Of a DNA stretch of 33,481 bases, positions 7,974-15,498 are shown piece by piece. Positions within the stretch are counted from its first letter, which is position 1, and each line of letters begins with the position of its first letter. Made by a program: the position numbers and the translations under genes. The DNA comes from Ideonella sp. B508-1. GTDB lineage: Bacteria; Pseudomonadota; Gammaproteobacteria; Burkholderiales; Burkholderiaceae_C. A model generated the notes under the pieces. It was not told the DNA's origin and made no database searches. It was given only the letters and a program-made list of their open reading frames with translations. The DNA lies in contig NZ_BADL01000393.1 in assembly GCF_000333615.1 (NCBI RefSeq), forward strand, positions 1 to 33,481, read 5' to 3'.

Positions 7974-9656
7974 CTACATGCCGGCGTAGTTCGGACCGCC
8001 GCCGCCTTCCGGCGTGACCCAGACGATGTTCTGAGTCGGGTCCTTGATGTCGCAGGTCTTGCAGTGCAGACAGTTCTGCGCGTTGATCTGCAGCCGGTCG
8101 GTGTTGTCCTCGTTCTTCACGAACTCGTAGACGCCGGCCGGGCAGTAGCGGCCTTCCGGGCCCGCGTACCTGGCGAGGTTGACCCGTACCGGCACCGAGT
8201 CGTCCTTCAGCGTCAGGTGGACCGGCTGGTCCTCGGCGTGGTTGGTGTTGCTGACGAACACCGAGCTCAGGCGATCGAAGCTCAGCGTGTTGTCCGGCTT
8301 CGGGTACGCGATCCGCGGGCACTGGTCAGCGGGCAGCAAGGCCTCGTGGTCCGGCTTCGCGTTGTGCAGCGTCCACGGCGGGATCACGCCCAGCTTGGGC
8401 ATCAGCCATTGCTCGATGCCGGTCATCAGCTCGCCGATCAGCTTGCCCTTCTTGAACCAGTGCTTGAAGTTCCTGGCGCGCCGCAGCTCGCGGTGCAGCC
8501 AGCTTTTCTCGAACGCGGCGGGATAGGCCGACAGCTCGTCGGACTGGCGGCCGGCCTGGAGCGCGGCGAACGCGGCTTCGGCGGCCAGCATGCCGGTCTT
8601 GATCGCGGCGTGGCTGCCTTTGATGCGAGACGCGTTGAGCGTGCCCGCGTCGCAGCCCACCAGCGCGCCGCCCGGGAACACCAGCTTGGGCAGGCACTGC
8701 AGGCCGCCGTTGTTGATGGCGCGGGCGCCGTAGGACAGGCGCCGGCCGCCCTCGATGTGCCGGCGGATCGCCGGGTGCGTCTTCCAGCGCTGCATCTCCT
8801 CAAACGGGCTCATCCACGGGTTCTTGTAGTCAAGGCCGATGACGAAGCCGAGCGTGACCTTGTTGCCCTCGAGGTGGTAGAGGAAACCGCCGCCAAAGGT
8901 GTCGTCCGCCATCGGCCAGCCGCCGGTGTGCACCACGTGGCCCGGCCGGGCCTTGTCGGCCGGGACTTCCCACAGTTCCTTGAGGCCGATGGCCCAGCTC
9001 TGGGGGTCGCGGCCGTCCTGCAGCCTGAACTTCGCCAGCAGCTGCTTGCCGAGATGGCCGCGCGCGCCTTCCGCGAAGATCGTGTACTTGCCGTGCAGCG
9101 CCATGCCCAGCTGGAAGCCGTCGTGCGGCTGGCCGTCGCGGCCCACGCCGACATTGCCGGTGGCCACGCCCTTGACCGCCCCCTGGTCGTCGTAGAGCAC
9201 TTCCGCGGCGGCGAAGCCGGGAAAGATCTCGACGCCCAGCGCCTCGGCCTGCGTCGCCAGCCACTGGACGACCTTGCCCAGGCTGACGACGTAGTTGCCC
9301 TTGTTGTGGAAGGGCAAGGGCATCAGCCACTCGGGCACGCTCCTTGATCCCGATTCGGACAGGAACAGGAACTCGTCGCCGGTGACGGGCTGCAGCAAGG
9401 GCGCGCCATCGTTCTTCCAGCTCGGCAGCAGCTCGGTGATCGCGACCGGGTCCATCACCGCGCCGGAAAGAATGTGCGCGCCCGGCTCCGATCCCTTCTC
9501 GAGGACGACGACCGAGATGTCCTTGCCGGCGTCCGCGGCCAGTTGCTTCAGCCGGATGGCCGTGGACAGGCCCGCCGGGCCGGCGCCGACGATCACGACG
9601 TCGTATTCCATGGCCTCGCGCGGGCCGTACTGTTCGATCAATTCCTGCCGGGTCAT
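7974..9656 (-). CDS. Electron transfer flavoprotein-ubiquinone oxidoreductase
   Basis: This 560-residue protein passes electrons from reduced ETF (fed by acyl-CoA dehydrogenases) to the quinone pool at the inner membrane. It has the N-terminal FAD motif GAGPAG at residues 24-29, the long ETF-QO-type central domain (GARGHLGKQL, YGARAINNGG), and a C-terminal [4Fe-4S] domain with Cys505, Cys529, Cys532 and Cys535 (CLHCKTC). The length matches the family. The ATG at 9656 is favoured over the ATG three codons earlier because AAGGA then lies 9 bases upstream. It is the last gene of the minus-strand operon after a 127-base gap that holds nothing recognisable. No ETF or acyl-CoA dehydrogenase gene is in the window. 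Confidence 0.95.
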   Translation of the reverse strand: MTRQELIEQYGPREAMEYDVVIVGAGPAGLSTAIRLKQLAADAGKDISVVVLEKGSEPGAHILSGAVMDPVAITELLPSWKNDGAPLLQPVTGDEFLFLSESGSRSVPEWLMPLPFHNKGNYVVSLGKVVQWLATQAEALGVEIFPGFAAAEVLYDDQGAVKGVATGNVGVGRDGQPHDGFQLGMALHGKYTIFAEGARGHLGKQLLAKFRLQDGRDPQSWAIGLKELWEVPADKARPGHVVHTGGWPMADDTFGGGFLYHLEGNKVTLGFVIGLDYKNPWMSPFEEMQRWKTHPAIRRHIEGGRRLSYGARAINNGGLQCLPKLVFPGGALVGCDAGTLNASRIKGSHAAIKTGMLAAEAAFAALQAGRQSDELSAYPAAFEKSWLHRELRRARNFKHWFKKGKLIGELMTGIEQWLMPKLGVIPPWTLHNAKPDHEALLPADQCPRIAYPKPDNTLSFDRLSSVFVSNTNHAEDQPVHLTLKDDSVPVRVNLARYAGPEGRYCPAGVYEFVKNEDNTDRLQINAQNCLHCKTCDIKDPTQNIVWVTPEGGGGPNYAGM

Positions 9657-9783
9657 CCGTTCCATTCCTTGTCGCGACCCAGGCCGCATCAGCATTCGGC
9701 CCGTCCTTCTCGCAGACCGCGTTCCATCACCTCGGGCGCGCTGCACGCTCCCGTAGCAAACTCAGGGGGAGAGCGTCAGGCCA

Positions 9784-10761
9784 TCAGTCGGCCTGAGCCA
9801 GCCTGGCCAGGCGATCCGTGATCAAGCCGCGGGCCTCGCCCATCAACCGTTCGACGAACTCTGCGCAGGTCGGCAGGTCGTCGATCAGGCCGACGCACTG
9901 TCCGACCGGCAGCGCCGAATCCTCTGCATCGCCGGTCTCCATGGCACGCATCCAGCGCGGCGCGCCGATCAGCGGCATCAGGTCGTGGTGCGTCGTGGCC
10001 GGCTGGGATTCGAGCACGAGCGCCTCGGCGACCCGGGCATTCTTCATCACGCGGATGCTGTCACCGAAGCGGCGGCCCACCAGCGTCGTGTCCGTCTCGC
10101 TTGCGGCGAGCATGCGCTCTTTCAGCGCCGGGTGCAGGGGCGATTCCTGCGTCAGCATGAAGCGCGTGCCCATGCAGACGGCGTCGGCGCCCAGCGCCAG
10201 CGCGGCGACCAGGCCACGGGCATCGGCGAAGCCGCCAGCGGCGAGGACCGGAACTTTCAACGCGCGGGTGGCCGCGGGAATCAGCACCAGGCCGGGCACG
10301 TCGTCCTGACCGGGATGGCCGGCACACTCGAAGCCATCGATGATCACCGCGTCGACGCCCAGCGATTCGGCCTTGAGCGCATGACGCACGCTCGTGGCCT
10401 TGTGGATGACCTTCACCCCGGCGCCCTGCAGCGCCTCAAGGTAGGGCGCCGGGCTGGAGCCGGAGGTCTCGACCGCCTGGACGCGCTCTTCGCAGACAAC
10501 GCGAACATAGCCGGGAACGTCGATCCCGGCGTTCGCCGCCAGCAGCGTGAGGTTGACACCGAAGGGCTTGCCGGTCAGCCGGCGCGTGCGCCGGATCTCC
10601 TCGCGGAGCGCCTCGGCATCGGGCAGCGTGTGCGCCGACAGCAGGCCGAAGCCACCAGCCTGCGACACCGCGGCGACGAGTTCGGCGCGCGACAGCCAGC
10701 GCATGCCGCTCTGCACGATCGGATAGCGGATGCCGAGCAACTCGGTGACGCGGGTCTTCAT
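9784..10761 (-). CDS. Nitronate monooxygenase-family FMN oxidoreductase (2-nitropropane dioxygenase-like)
   Basis: The 325-residue protein is a TIM-barrel FMN enzyme of the NMO/NPD family. It shows the N-terminal YPIVQSGM strand, the ECAGHPG motif with the family His at residue 149, the phosphate-binding AAGGFAD (residues 174-180) and GADAVCMGTRF (191-201). In catabolic clusters, members of this family often do not act on nitronates: mycobacterial IpdC, from steroid C/D-ring degradation, belongs to it and acts on a CoA-linked ring intermediate. Given the P450, SDR and ETF-QO neighbours, a role as ring-intermediate oxidoreductase is plausible but inferred. The start is 16 bases downstream of the amidohydrolase stop, with only a weak ribosome-binding sequence. 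Confidence 0.88.
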   Translation of the reverse strand: MKTRVTELLGIRYPIVQSGMRWLSRAELVAAVSQAGGFGLLSAHTLPDAEALREEIRRTRRLTGKPFGVNLTLLAANAGIDVPGYVRVVCEERVQAVETSGSSPAPYLEALQGAGVKVIHKATSVRHALKAESLGVDAVIIDGFECAGHPGQDDVPGLVLIPAATRALKVPVLAAGGFADARGLVAALALGADAVCMGTRFMLTQESPLHPALKERMLAASETDTTLVGRRFGDSIRVMKNARVAEALVLESQPATTHHDLMPLIGAPRWMRAMETGDAEDSALPVGQCVGLIDDLPTCAEFVERLMGEARGLITDRLARLAQAD

Positions 10762-10777
10762 CGTTCGTCCGTGCGGC

Positions 10778-12013
10778 TCAGGCCACGCGGGCCAGGAAGC
10801 GGCGGCCGTTGTCGTGCATCACCCCGCGCGTCTGCTCCGCCGTCAACTTCTTGCACGCCTCGTCGGCGAACTCCCGCGGCGTCGGCACCCCTTCGGCGTG
10901 CGGATAGTCCGACCCCATCACCGCCCACTCGTGCGCGCCCACCTGATCGATCACCGTCTTCAGGTCGTCCTCCGGATAGGCCACCACGCTGATGTGCCGC
11001 TTGAATATGTTGCTCGGCCGCTCCTTCAGCTGCCCCCCGGGCCAGTACCCGTTCTTCGCCATCCCCCGGCACTTGTCCATCTTGATCAGCGTGCTGGGCA
11101 CCCACTCGCACCCGTTCTCCGCCGACATCACCCTCAGGTTCGGAAACCTCGCGAAGAAGTTCCAGAAAATCAGCGACGAGACTGTCTCCACCACCGGCCG
11201 CTCGCTGTAGCCATGCATCCAGATGAACGCCGTCTGCCTCTGGCGCGACTGCTGCACCGGCTCGCCCCAGACCGCCATGTGGTCCTTCATGTAGATCGCC
11301 TCGCTCACGTGGTACACCACGCGGCAGTGCGCCTCGTTCAGAATCGACCAGAACCGGTCAAAGTCCGGGTGCGCCGGCGGCTTCCCGTTGGACGGGCCCA
11401 TCGGCATCAGGAACAGCCGCGCACCCTTCTTGATCGCCCACTCGGCCTCGATGCACGCCGCCTCCAGGTTGTCCAGCGAGACCAGCGGCGCCGAGTAGAT
11501 GCGGTCCTGGAAGTTGAACTCCCACTCGTCGTACATCCACTGGTTGTACGCGTGCATCACCGCCGCCGCGGCCTGCGGCTCGTCCAGGTAGCTGATCGTG
11601 GCCACCATGTTGCCGCAGTACAGCAGGCAGCCTTCCACCCCGAACTCGTCCATCTTCTTCAGCCGCGGCTCGCGCGCGTACATGTCGGGCGTCATCGGCA
11701 CCCGCATGTCCACGTTCTCCTTGCCTTCCTTCTGCGCCCGCAGCCATTCGTGCAGCTTTCCCGGCGGTGGCACACGGCCGTCCTCCGCGAAGTATCCCGC
11801 GCTCACTTCGATCTTGCGCTGGCCGACATACAGCGCGTACTCGCCGTCCGCGCCCACCTTCCATTCATAGCTCCAGTCCTTCTTGAACTTCTCGGGCAGG
11901 TACCGGCTGAAGGCGTCCGGCGTCTCGTACAGGTGCGTGTCTCCATCGAAGATCGAACCGGTGTAGACAGCCTGGGCTTCCCCAGCCGGGGCCGTCGTGT
12001 CGTATGTGCTCAT
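10778..12013 (-). CDS. Amidohydrolase-2 family metal-dependent hydrolase/decarboxylase
   Basis: The 411-residue protein has the Amidohydrolase_2 (PF04909) pattern, a TIM-barrel family that includes ACMSD-type decarboxylases and C-C hydrolases. The N-terminal metal motif reads DGDTHLYE (residues 23-30), so the usual HxH is DxH-x-x-E here. His235 (YHVSE), Glu299 (MSAEN) and Asp369 with His372 (GSDYPHAEG) supply the other expected metal and catalytic positions. It might decarboxylate or hydrolyse a ring-derived intermediate; the reaction cannot be decided. The ATG at 12013 follows AGGAGAA with 5-base spacing; a longer in-frame version would overlap the ferredoxin gene. It lies between ferredoxin (38-base gap) and the NMO-like gene. 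Confidence 0.88.
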   Translation of the reverse strand: MSTYDTTAPAGEAQAVYTGSIFDGDTHLYETPDAFSRYLPEKFKKDWSYEWKVGADGEYALYVGQRKIEVSAGYFAEDGRVPPPGKLHEWLRAQKEGKENVDMRVPMTPDMYAREPRLKKMDEFGVEGCLLYCGNMVATISYLDEPQAAAAVMHAYNQWMYDEWEFNFQDRIYSAPLVSLDNLEAACIEAEWAIKKGARLFLMPMGPSNGKPPAHPDFDRFWSILNEAHCRVVYHVSEAIYMKDHMAVWGEPVQQSRQRQTAFIWMHGYSERPVVETVSSLIFWNFFARFPNLRVMSAENGCEWVPSTLIKMDKCRGMAKNGYWPGGQLKERPSNIFKRHISVVAYPEDDLKTVIDQVGAHEWAVMGSDYPHAEGVPTPREFADEACKKLTAEQTRGVMHDNGRRFLARVA

Positions 12014-12051
12014 GCAGTTCTCCTGACAGGATGAAAAGGGGGCAGGTCGCT

Positions 12052-12372
12052 TCAGACTTGGGACTTCGGAAGGCGGACCACCAGACCGTCGCACTGCTCA
12101 GTCAGGCGGATCTGGCAGCAAAGGCGGCTGTTGTCCTGCGGATCAAGCGCGCAATCGAGCATGTCGCGTTCGCTGCTCTCCGCGGCCGGCAGGCGAGTGA
12201 CCCAGGCCTCGTCCACATAGCAATGGCAGGTGGCGCAACTGCACGCGCCGCCGCAGTCGGCGAGGATGCCCGGCACCATGGCGTCAACCGCCGCCTGCAT
12301 CAGCGACGTGCCGACCGGTGATTCGAGATGGTGCTCCTTGCCCCCGAACTCGATGATTGTGACTTTCGGCAC
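12052..12372 (-). CDS. Putidaredoxin-type [2Fe-2S] ferredoxin
   Basis: This 106-residue ferredoxin carries one [2Fe-2S] cluster and should relay electrons from the adjacent reductase to a P450. The ligands are Cys40, Cys46 and Cys49 (CGGACSCATC) and Cys86 in NSRLCCQI, a stretch that closely matches putidaredoxin and adrenodoxin-type proteins. The C-terminal aromatic residue important in putidaredoxin (Trp106) is absent; the protein ends in KSQV. The start ATG follows GGAG. It is the second gene of the minus-strand operon, 44 bases after the reductase stop. The only P450 in the window lies about 7 kb away on the other strand. Confidence 0.95.
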   Translation of the reverse strand: MPKVTIIEFGGKEHHLESPVGTSLMQAAVDAMVPGILADCGGACSCATCHCYVDEAWVTRLPAAESSERDMLDCALDPQDNSRLCCQIRLTEQCDGLVVRLPKSQV

Positions 12373-12416
12373 ATTGGTCTCCAGTGTTGTGATGAAGGAA
12401 TCTGCGGCACCAGGGA

Positions 12417-13664
12417 TCAGGCGGCGGGCAGCAGCGTTTTCAGCGGGACCTTGTCGTCCGCCAGCGCGGCCGCATCGACCGCAACGCGCTCGGCAACGAG
12501 GCGCTTGGCCAGCATGAACTCGGGGGCGCGATTAACCGTATCGACGGCCAGCACGCGGTTTCCCTGCAGGTAGAAGGCGCTGAAGGACTGCTGCTGCGGA
12601 TCGCCGCGCAGCACGAACCGGTCGTGGCCCTGCGACAGCCCCACCATCTTGAGCTTCAAGTCGTACTGGTCGGACCAGAACCACGGCACGGCGTCGTACG
12701 AACGGTCCTTCCCCACGACAGATGCGGCCGCGCTGCGCGCCTGCTCCAGCGCATTGGGCACGGACTCGAGGCGCAGCCAGCGGCCGTAAAGCGCGCTGTA
12801 GAAACGCGTGCAGTCGCCGGCCGCCACGATGTCCGGGTCACTGGTGCGCGCGCCCTCCCGGATGAGGATGCCGTCATCAACCTCCAGCCCAGCCTCGGCC
12901 GCCAGCTCGGTGTTGGGCAGCAACCCCACGCCCGCCACGACCAGGTCGGCTGCCACGCGCTCGCCGTCGGCGCAAAGGACCGCCGTGACGCGCTGCCCGC
13001 TCGCGTCGAGTTCGAACCCCGAAACCTGCACGCCGACCCTGATGTCCACGCCCGCGGCGCGGTGCACCTGCTCATAGAACGAGGAGACCCGCGGCTCGGT
13101 CACCCGCGCGAGAACCCGAGGCGCTGCCTCGAGGACGGTAACCCTCAGTCCCTTCTTGACGGCCGAGGCCGCGACCTCCAGCCCGACGTAGCCGCCGCCG
13201 ACAATCACCAGACGCGCGCCCTCGTGCAAGCCCGCACGGATGCGATCGACGTCCATCTTCGTGCGCAAGTAGTGGAAATTCCCGGCGCCGAGCACCGCAT
13301 CTTCGGCGGCGGGCAAGGGACGCGCCCGCCCCCCGGTGGCGAGCGCGAGCCGGGAATAGGCCAGCGAGCCTCCGGCCTCGAACCGCACCCGCTTGCCCGC
13401 CCGGTCAATCGCGGCGACACGACGACCGGGCATCAGTTCGACCGCCGCCTTCTCGTAGGCGGCTGCAGCCCTCAGCAGCAGTGCGTCCTCGGTCGCGACG
13501 CCGGCCAGATAGGCCTTGGACAACGGCGGCCGGTGGTACGGCAACGCAGGCTCTTCGCCGACGAGCACGATGCGTCCGTCCCAGCCGGCCTCGCGCGCCT
13601 GCACCGCCAGCTCGGCACCCGCATGCCCCGCTCCGACCACCACCAACACGTGACTCGAACTCAT
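12417..13664 (-). CDS. NAD(P)H-dependent ferredoxin reductase (putidaredoxin reductase type)
   Basis: The 415-residue flavoprotein has two Rossmann folds: FAD-binding GAGHAG at residues 11-16 and NADH-binding GGGYVG at 156-161. It also has the family's second FAD motif DPDIVAAGDC and the SVPNALEQAR segment typical of BphA4/putidaredoxin reductase. It should oxidise NADH and reduce the ferredoxin encoded just downstream, completing a class I P450 redox chain. The ATG at 13664 is used; a GTG three codons upstream is possible. It is the first gene of the minus-strand operon, and box 2 lies about 75-95 bases upstream. Confidence 0.95.
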   Translation of the reverse strand: MSSSHVLVVVGAGHAGAELAVQAREAGWDGRIVLVGEEPALPYHRPPLSKAYLAGVATEDALLLRAAAAYEKAAVELMPGRRVAAIDRAGKRVRFEAGGSLAYSRLALATGGRARPLPAAEDAVLGAGNFHYLRTKMDVDRIRAGLHEGARLVIVGGGYVGLEVAASAVKKGLRVTVLEAAPRVLARVTEPRVSSFYEQVHRAAGVDIRVGVQVSGFELDASGQRVTAVLCADGERVAADLVVAGVGLLPNTELAAEAGLEVDDGILIREGARTSDPDIVAAGDCTRFYSALYGRWLRLESVPNALEQARSAAASVVGKDRSYDAVPWFWSDQYDLKLKMVGLSQGHDRFVLRGDPQQQSFSAFYLQGNRVLAVDTVNRAPEFMLAKRLVAERVAVDAAALADDKVPLKTLLPAA

Positions 13665-13736
13665 CGTCCCCACATCCCCATCCGGCCCCGCATCGGCCGA
13701 TGACCCGTCATCGAAACGGCACCTGGCAATGTTACT

Positions 13737-13760
13737 ATATACGAACGATGTTTAGCAATA
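13737..13760. promoter_or_regulatory. AT-rich box 2 upstream of the ferredoxin-reductase operon
   Basis: The element has the blocks ATATA, GAACG, TGTT and GCAATA with 1, 1 and 2 bases between, identical to box 1 (1947-1970) at 20 of 24 positions. Next to it ACGAACG occurs twice, at 13741 and 13760, spaced 19 bases apart, about two helical turns. It lies about 75 bases upstream of the reductase start and about 20 bases before the start of the IS3 remnant. It is a candidate operator for the cluster's TetR protein; this is inference. Confidence 0.5.
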
Positions 13761-13780
13761 CGAACGTCTGACAATCTCTG

Positions 13781-14564
13781 TATGCCGACTTGGCTCTGGA
13801 GAACGCAGCGATCACGGACGTGCCGACAGGAGAACTCTGACGCCGTCCGCGAGGCGCCAAGTAATGGCAGTCATGGCGACCGAGCACCACCTGTTGATTC
13901 AGCGAGCCTGCAGAGCCACAGGCTTGTCGTGGGCGGAGTACTGCTAGGCGCCGCCGCTGCCTCAGGAGAAGGACGCCGAGGTCATCGACGTGCTCAACAG
14001 CGTTGTCGAGCGCAATGGCCGCTTGGGGGTTCTGGAAGTGGTTCGACCGGCTGCGGCGTCTGGATGGCCGGCCCTGGAACCACAAGCGGAGGTGGCGGGT
14101 GTGCTGTGAGCTGGGCCTGAACATTCCTCGCCGCACGAAGCGGCGCATTCCCAAGCGGGAGCCGGAGCCGCTGGCTGCGGGATCGTTGGTCAACCAGGGT
14201 TGGACCTTGGACCTGATGCACGACGTGCTCTATGACGGCTGCCGGTTCCGCACGCTCAACGTGATCAACGAGGCCGACCTCGAAGCTCTGGCGATCCAGG
14301 TGGCCCTGTCGTTGCCTGCCTCAATGCTGATCCGCACGATGGAGAACCTGGCGGAGTGGTACTGCCCCCGTTTGTCGATTTGCATGGACAACGGTCCGGA
14401 GATGACCAGCCATGGAGCAGGTGCAGGCCATCGGCGGCGACTGGCTGACCCAGTACAACAAGTACCGACCGCATGGCGCACTGAGTGGCGAGCCGCCCAG
14501 ACGGTTCATGCCCAGATTGATCACCACAGCCGCCACAGATTCTAGGAATCAGCTGGCTGCTTGA
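13781..14564 (+). mobile_element. Decayed IS3-family insertion sequence remnant
   Basis: Pieces of an IS3-type element remain in order. The last 19 codons of OrfA (YADLALENAAITDV, stop at 13838-13840) are followed by OrfB from 13864 to 14564. Most of OrfA and any left inverted repeat are gone; no terminal repeats or target duplication could be found. The element is non-functional. It separates the catabolic cluster from the DUF802-bearing region, and its left break falls within the upstream region of the ferredoxin-reductase operon. That suggests a deletion or rearrangement at this site. Confidence 0.85.
13864..14564 (+). pseudogene. IS3-family transposase OrfB, disrupted
   Basis: The transposase can be followed through three frames. 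The first (ATG at 13864) encodes the RACRATGLS helix, is stopped by TAG at 13945-13947, and continues as EKDAEVIDVLNSVVERNGR. One extra T near 14016 shifts to the frame reading GFWKWFDRLRRLDGRPWNHK through LVNQGWTLDLMHD (first catalytic Asp) to MDNGPEMTS (second Asp). An internal deletion of roughly 60-80 codons then removes the region with the third catalytic residue, Glu. A third frame from 14412 gives the conserved C-terminus DWLTQYNKYRPHGALSG and the stop at 14562-14564. Loss of the DDE glutamate means it cannot transpose. Confidence 0.85.
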
Positions 14565-14637
14565 CTCCACAGTCGTCCCCTGCTCTGCTGATCAATCGGG
14601 TGTGTCCGGATCGGCATGAACGGCCTGTCTGCCTAGC

Positions 14638-15468
14638 ATGGTGCACATGCTGAATCTTGCCCCCGAGCCCAAGTCGCCCCAGGCATTGCACCGCGTCACC
14701 CTCCACGGCCCGGCCGACGCCGCCCGCACCGTGCTGCTGGTCCATGGCTTCGGCACGGACCAGACCATCTGGCACGATCTGCTGCCCTTGCTGGACCCGG
14801 CGCTGCGCGTCATCACCTACGACCAGGCCGGCTGCGGCCAGTGTGATCCGTCGGTGTTCGTGCAGCACCACTACCTCAACCTGCACGGCTTCGCCAAGGA
14901 TCTGGCCACGCTGGCGCAGAGCCTGGATCTGCGCGACGCCATCCTGGTGGGCCACTCCTTCGGGGCCATGGTCGGCGTGCTGGCCGCCCTGCAGGTCCCC
15001 GCGTGCTTCAGCCGCCTGGCGCTGATCGGGGCCTCGCCCCGCTACCTGGACGATGGCGACTACCACGGGGGCTTTCAGGAACAGGACATCGAGCAGGTCT
15101 ACCGCATGGCCATGGCCAACTACAGCGGCTGGGCCGACGCCTACGCCCCGGTGGCCGTGGGCCAGGCCAATGGCCCCGATCTGGCCGAACGCTTCGCCCG
15201 GTCCCTGAAGGCCATTCCGCCCGAGCGGGCGCTGACCATCCTGTGCGCCATCCTGCAGTCCGACCACCGGCAAAGCCTGCCCCAGCTGAAGCAACCGGTG
15301 CGGATCCTGCAGACCCAGCGCGACAGCCTGGTGCCCTTGCCGGTGGCCGAGTACATGGCCCGCACCCTGCCCCATGCCGAACTCCGGCTGCTGGATGCGC
15401 AGGGGCATCTGCCCCACCTCACCGCGCCGGACCAGGTGGCCGCGGCCCTGCGAGATTTCCTGCACTGA
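14638..15468 (+). CDS. RsbQ-like alpha/beta hydrolase
   Basis: The 276-residue protein is an alpha/beta-hydrolase closest in pattern to Bacillus RsbQ and plant D14/KAI2 hydrolases. It shows HGFGTDQTIW at the oxyanion region, the nucleophile Ser107 in VGHSFGAM, Asp229 (QRDSLVP) and His257 (GHLPH). It also has the lid segment SPRYLDD...YHGGFQEQ followed by NYSGWADAYAP, a hallmark of RsbQ. RsbQ works with the PAS-phosphatase RsbP in the Bacillus stress pathway; no such phosphatase is in the window, so here it may handle a small hydrophobic signal on its own. The start is ATG at 14638 or 14647; neither has a clear ribosome-binding site. It begins 73 bases after the IS remnant. Confidence 0.9.
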   Translation: MVHMLNLAPEPKSPQALHRVTLHGPADAARTVLLVHGFGTDQTIWHDLLPLLDPALRVITYDQAGCGQCDPSVFVQHHYLNLHGFAKDLATLAQSLDLRDAILVGHSFGAMVGVLAALQVPACFSRLALIGASPRYLDDGDYHGGFQEQDIEQVYRMAMANYSGWADAYAPVAVGQANGPDLAERFARSLKAIPPERALTILCAILQSDHRQSLPQLKQPVRILQTQRDSLVPLPVAEYMARTLPHAELRLLDAQGHLPHLTAPDQVAAALRDFLH

Positions 15469-15498
15469 GCCCGGCAGCACGCCAGGGCTGCTGGCTCA
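15466..15498. terminator. Hairpin joining two converging stops
   Basis: The arms TGAGCC (15466-15471) and GGCTCA (15493-15498) plus inner arms GCAGC/GCTGC form an interrupted stem. The outer arms contain the stop codons of both converging genes (TGA of the hydrolase; TGA, read as TCA, of the small minus-strand gene). There is no T-run. It is likely a compact bidirectional terminator, inferred from position. Confidence 0.5.

Noticed and set aside
13781-14590. Terminal inverted repeats or target-site duplication of the IS3 element
   Set aside because: No convincing pair could be found at either end; the element is evidently truncated on the left.
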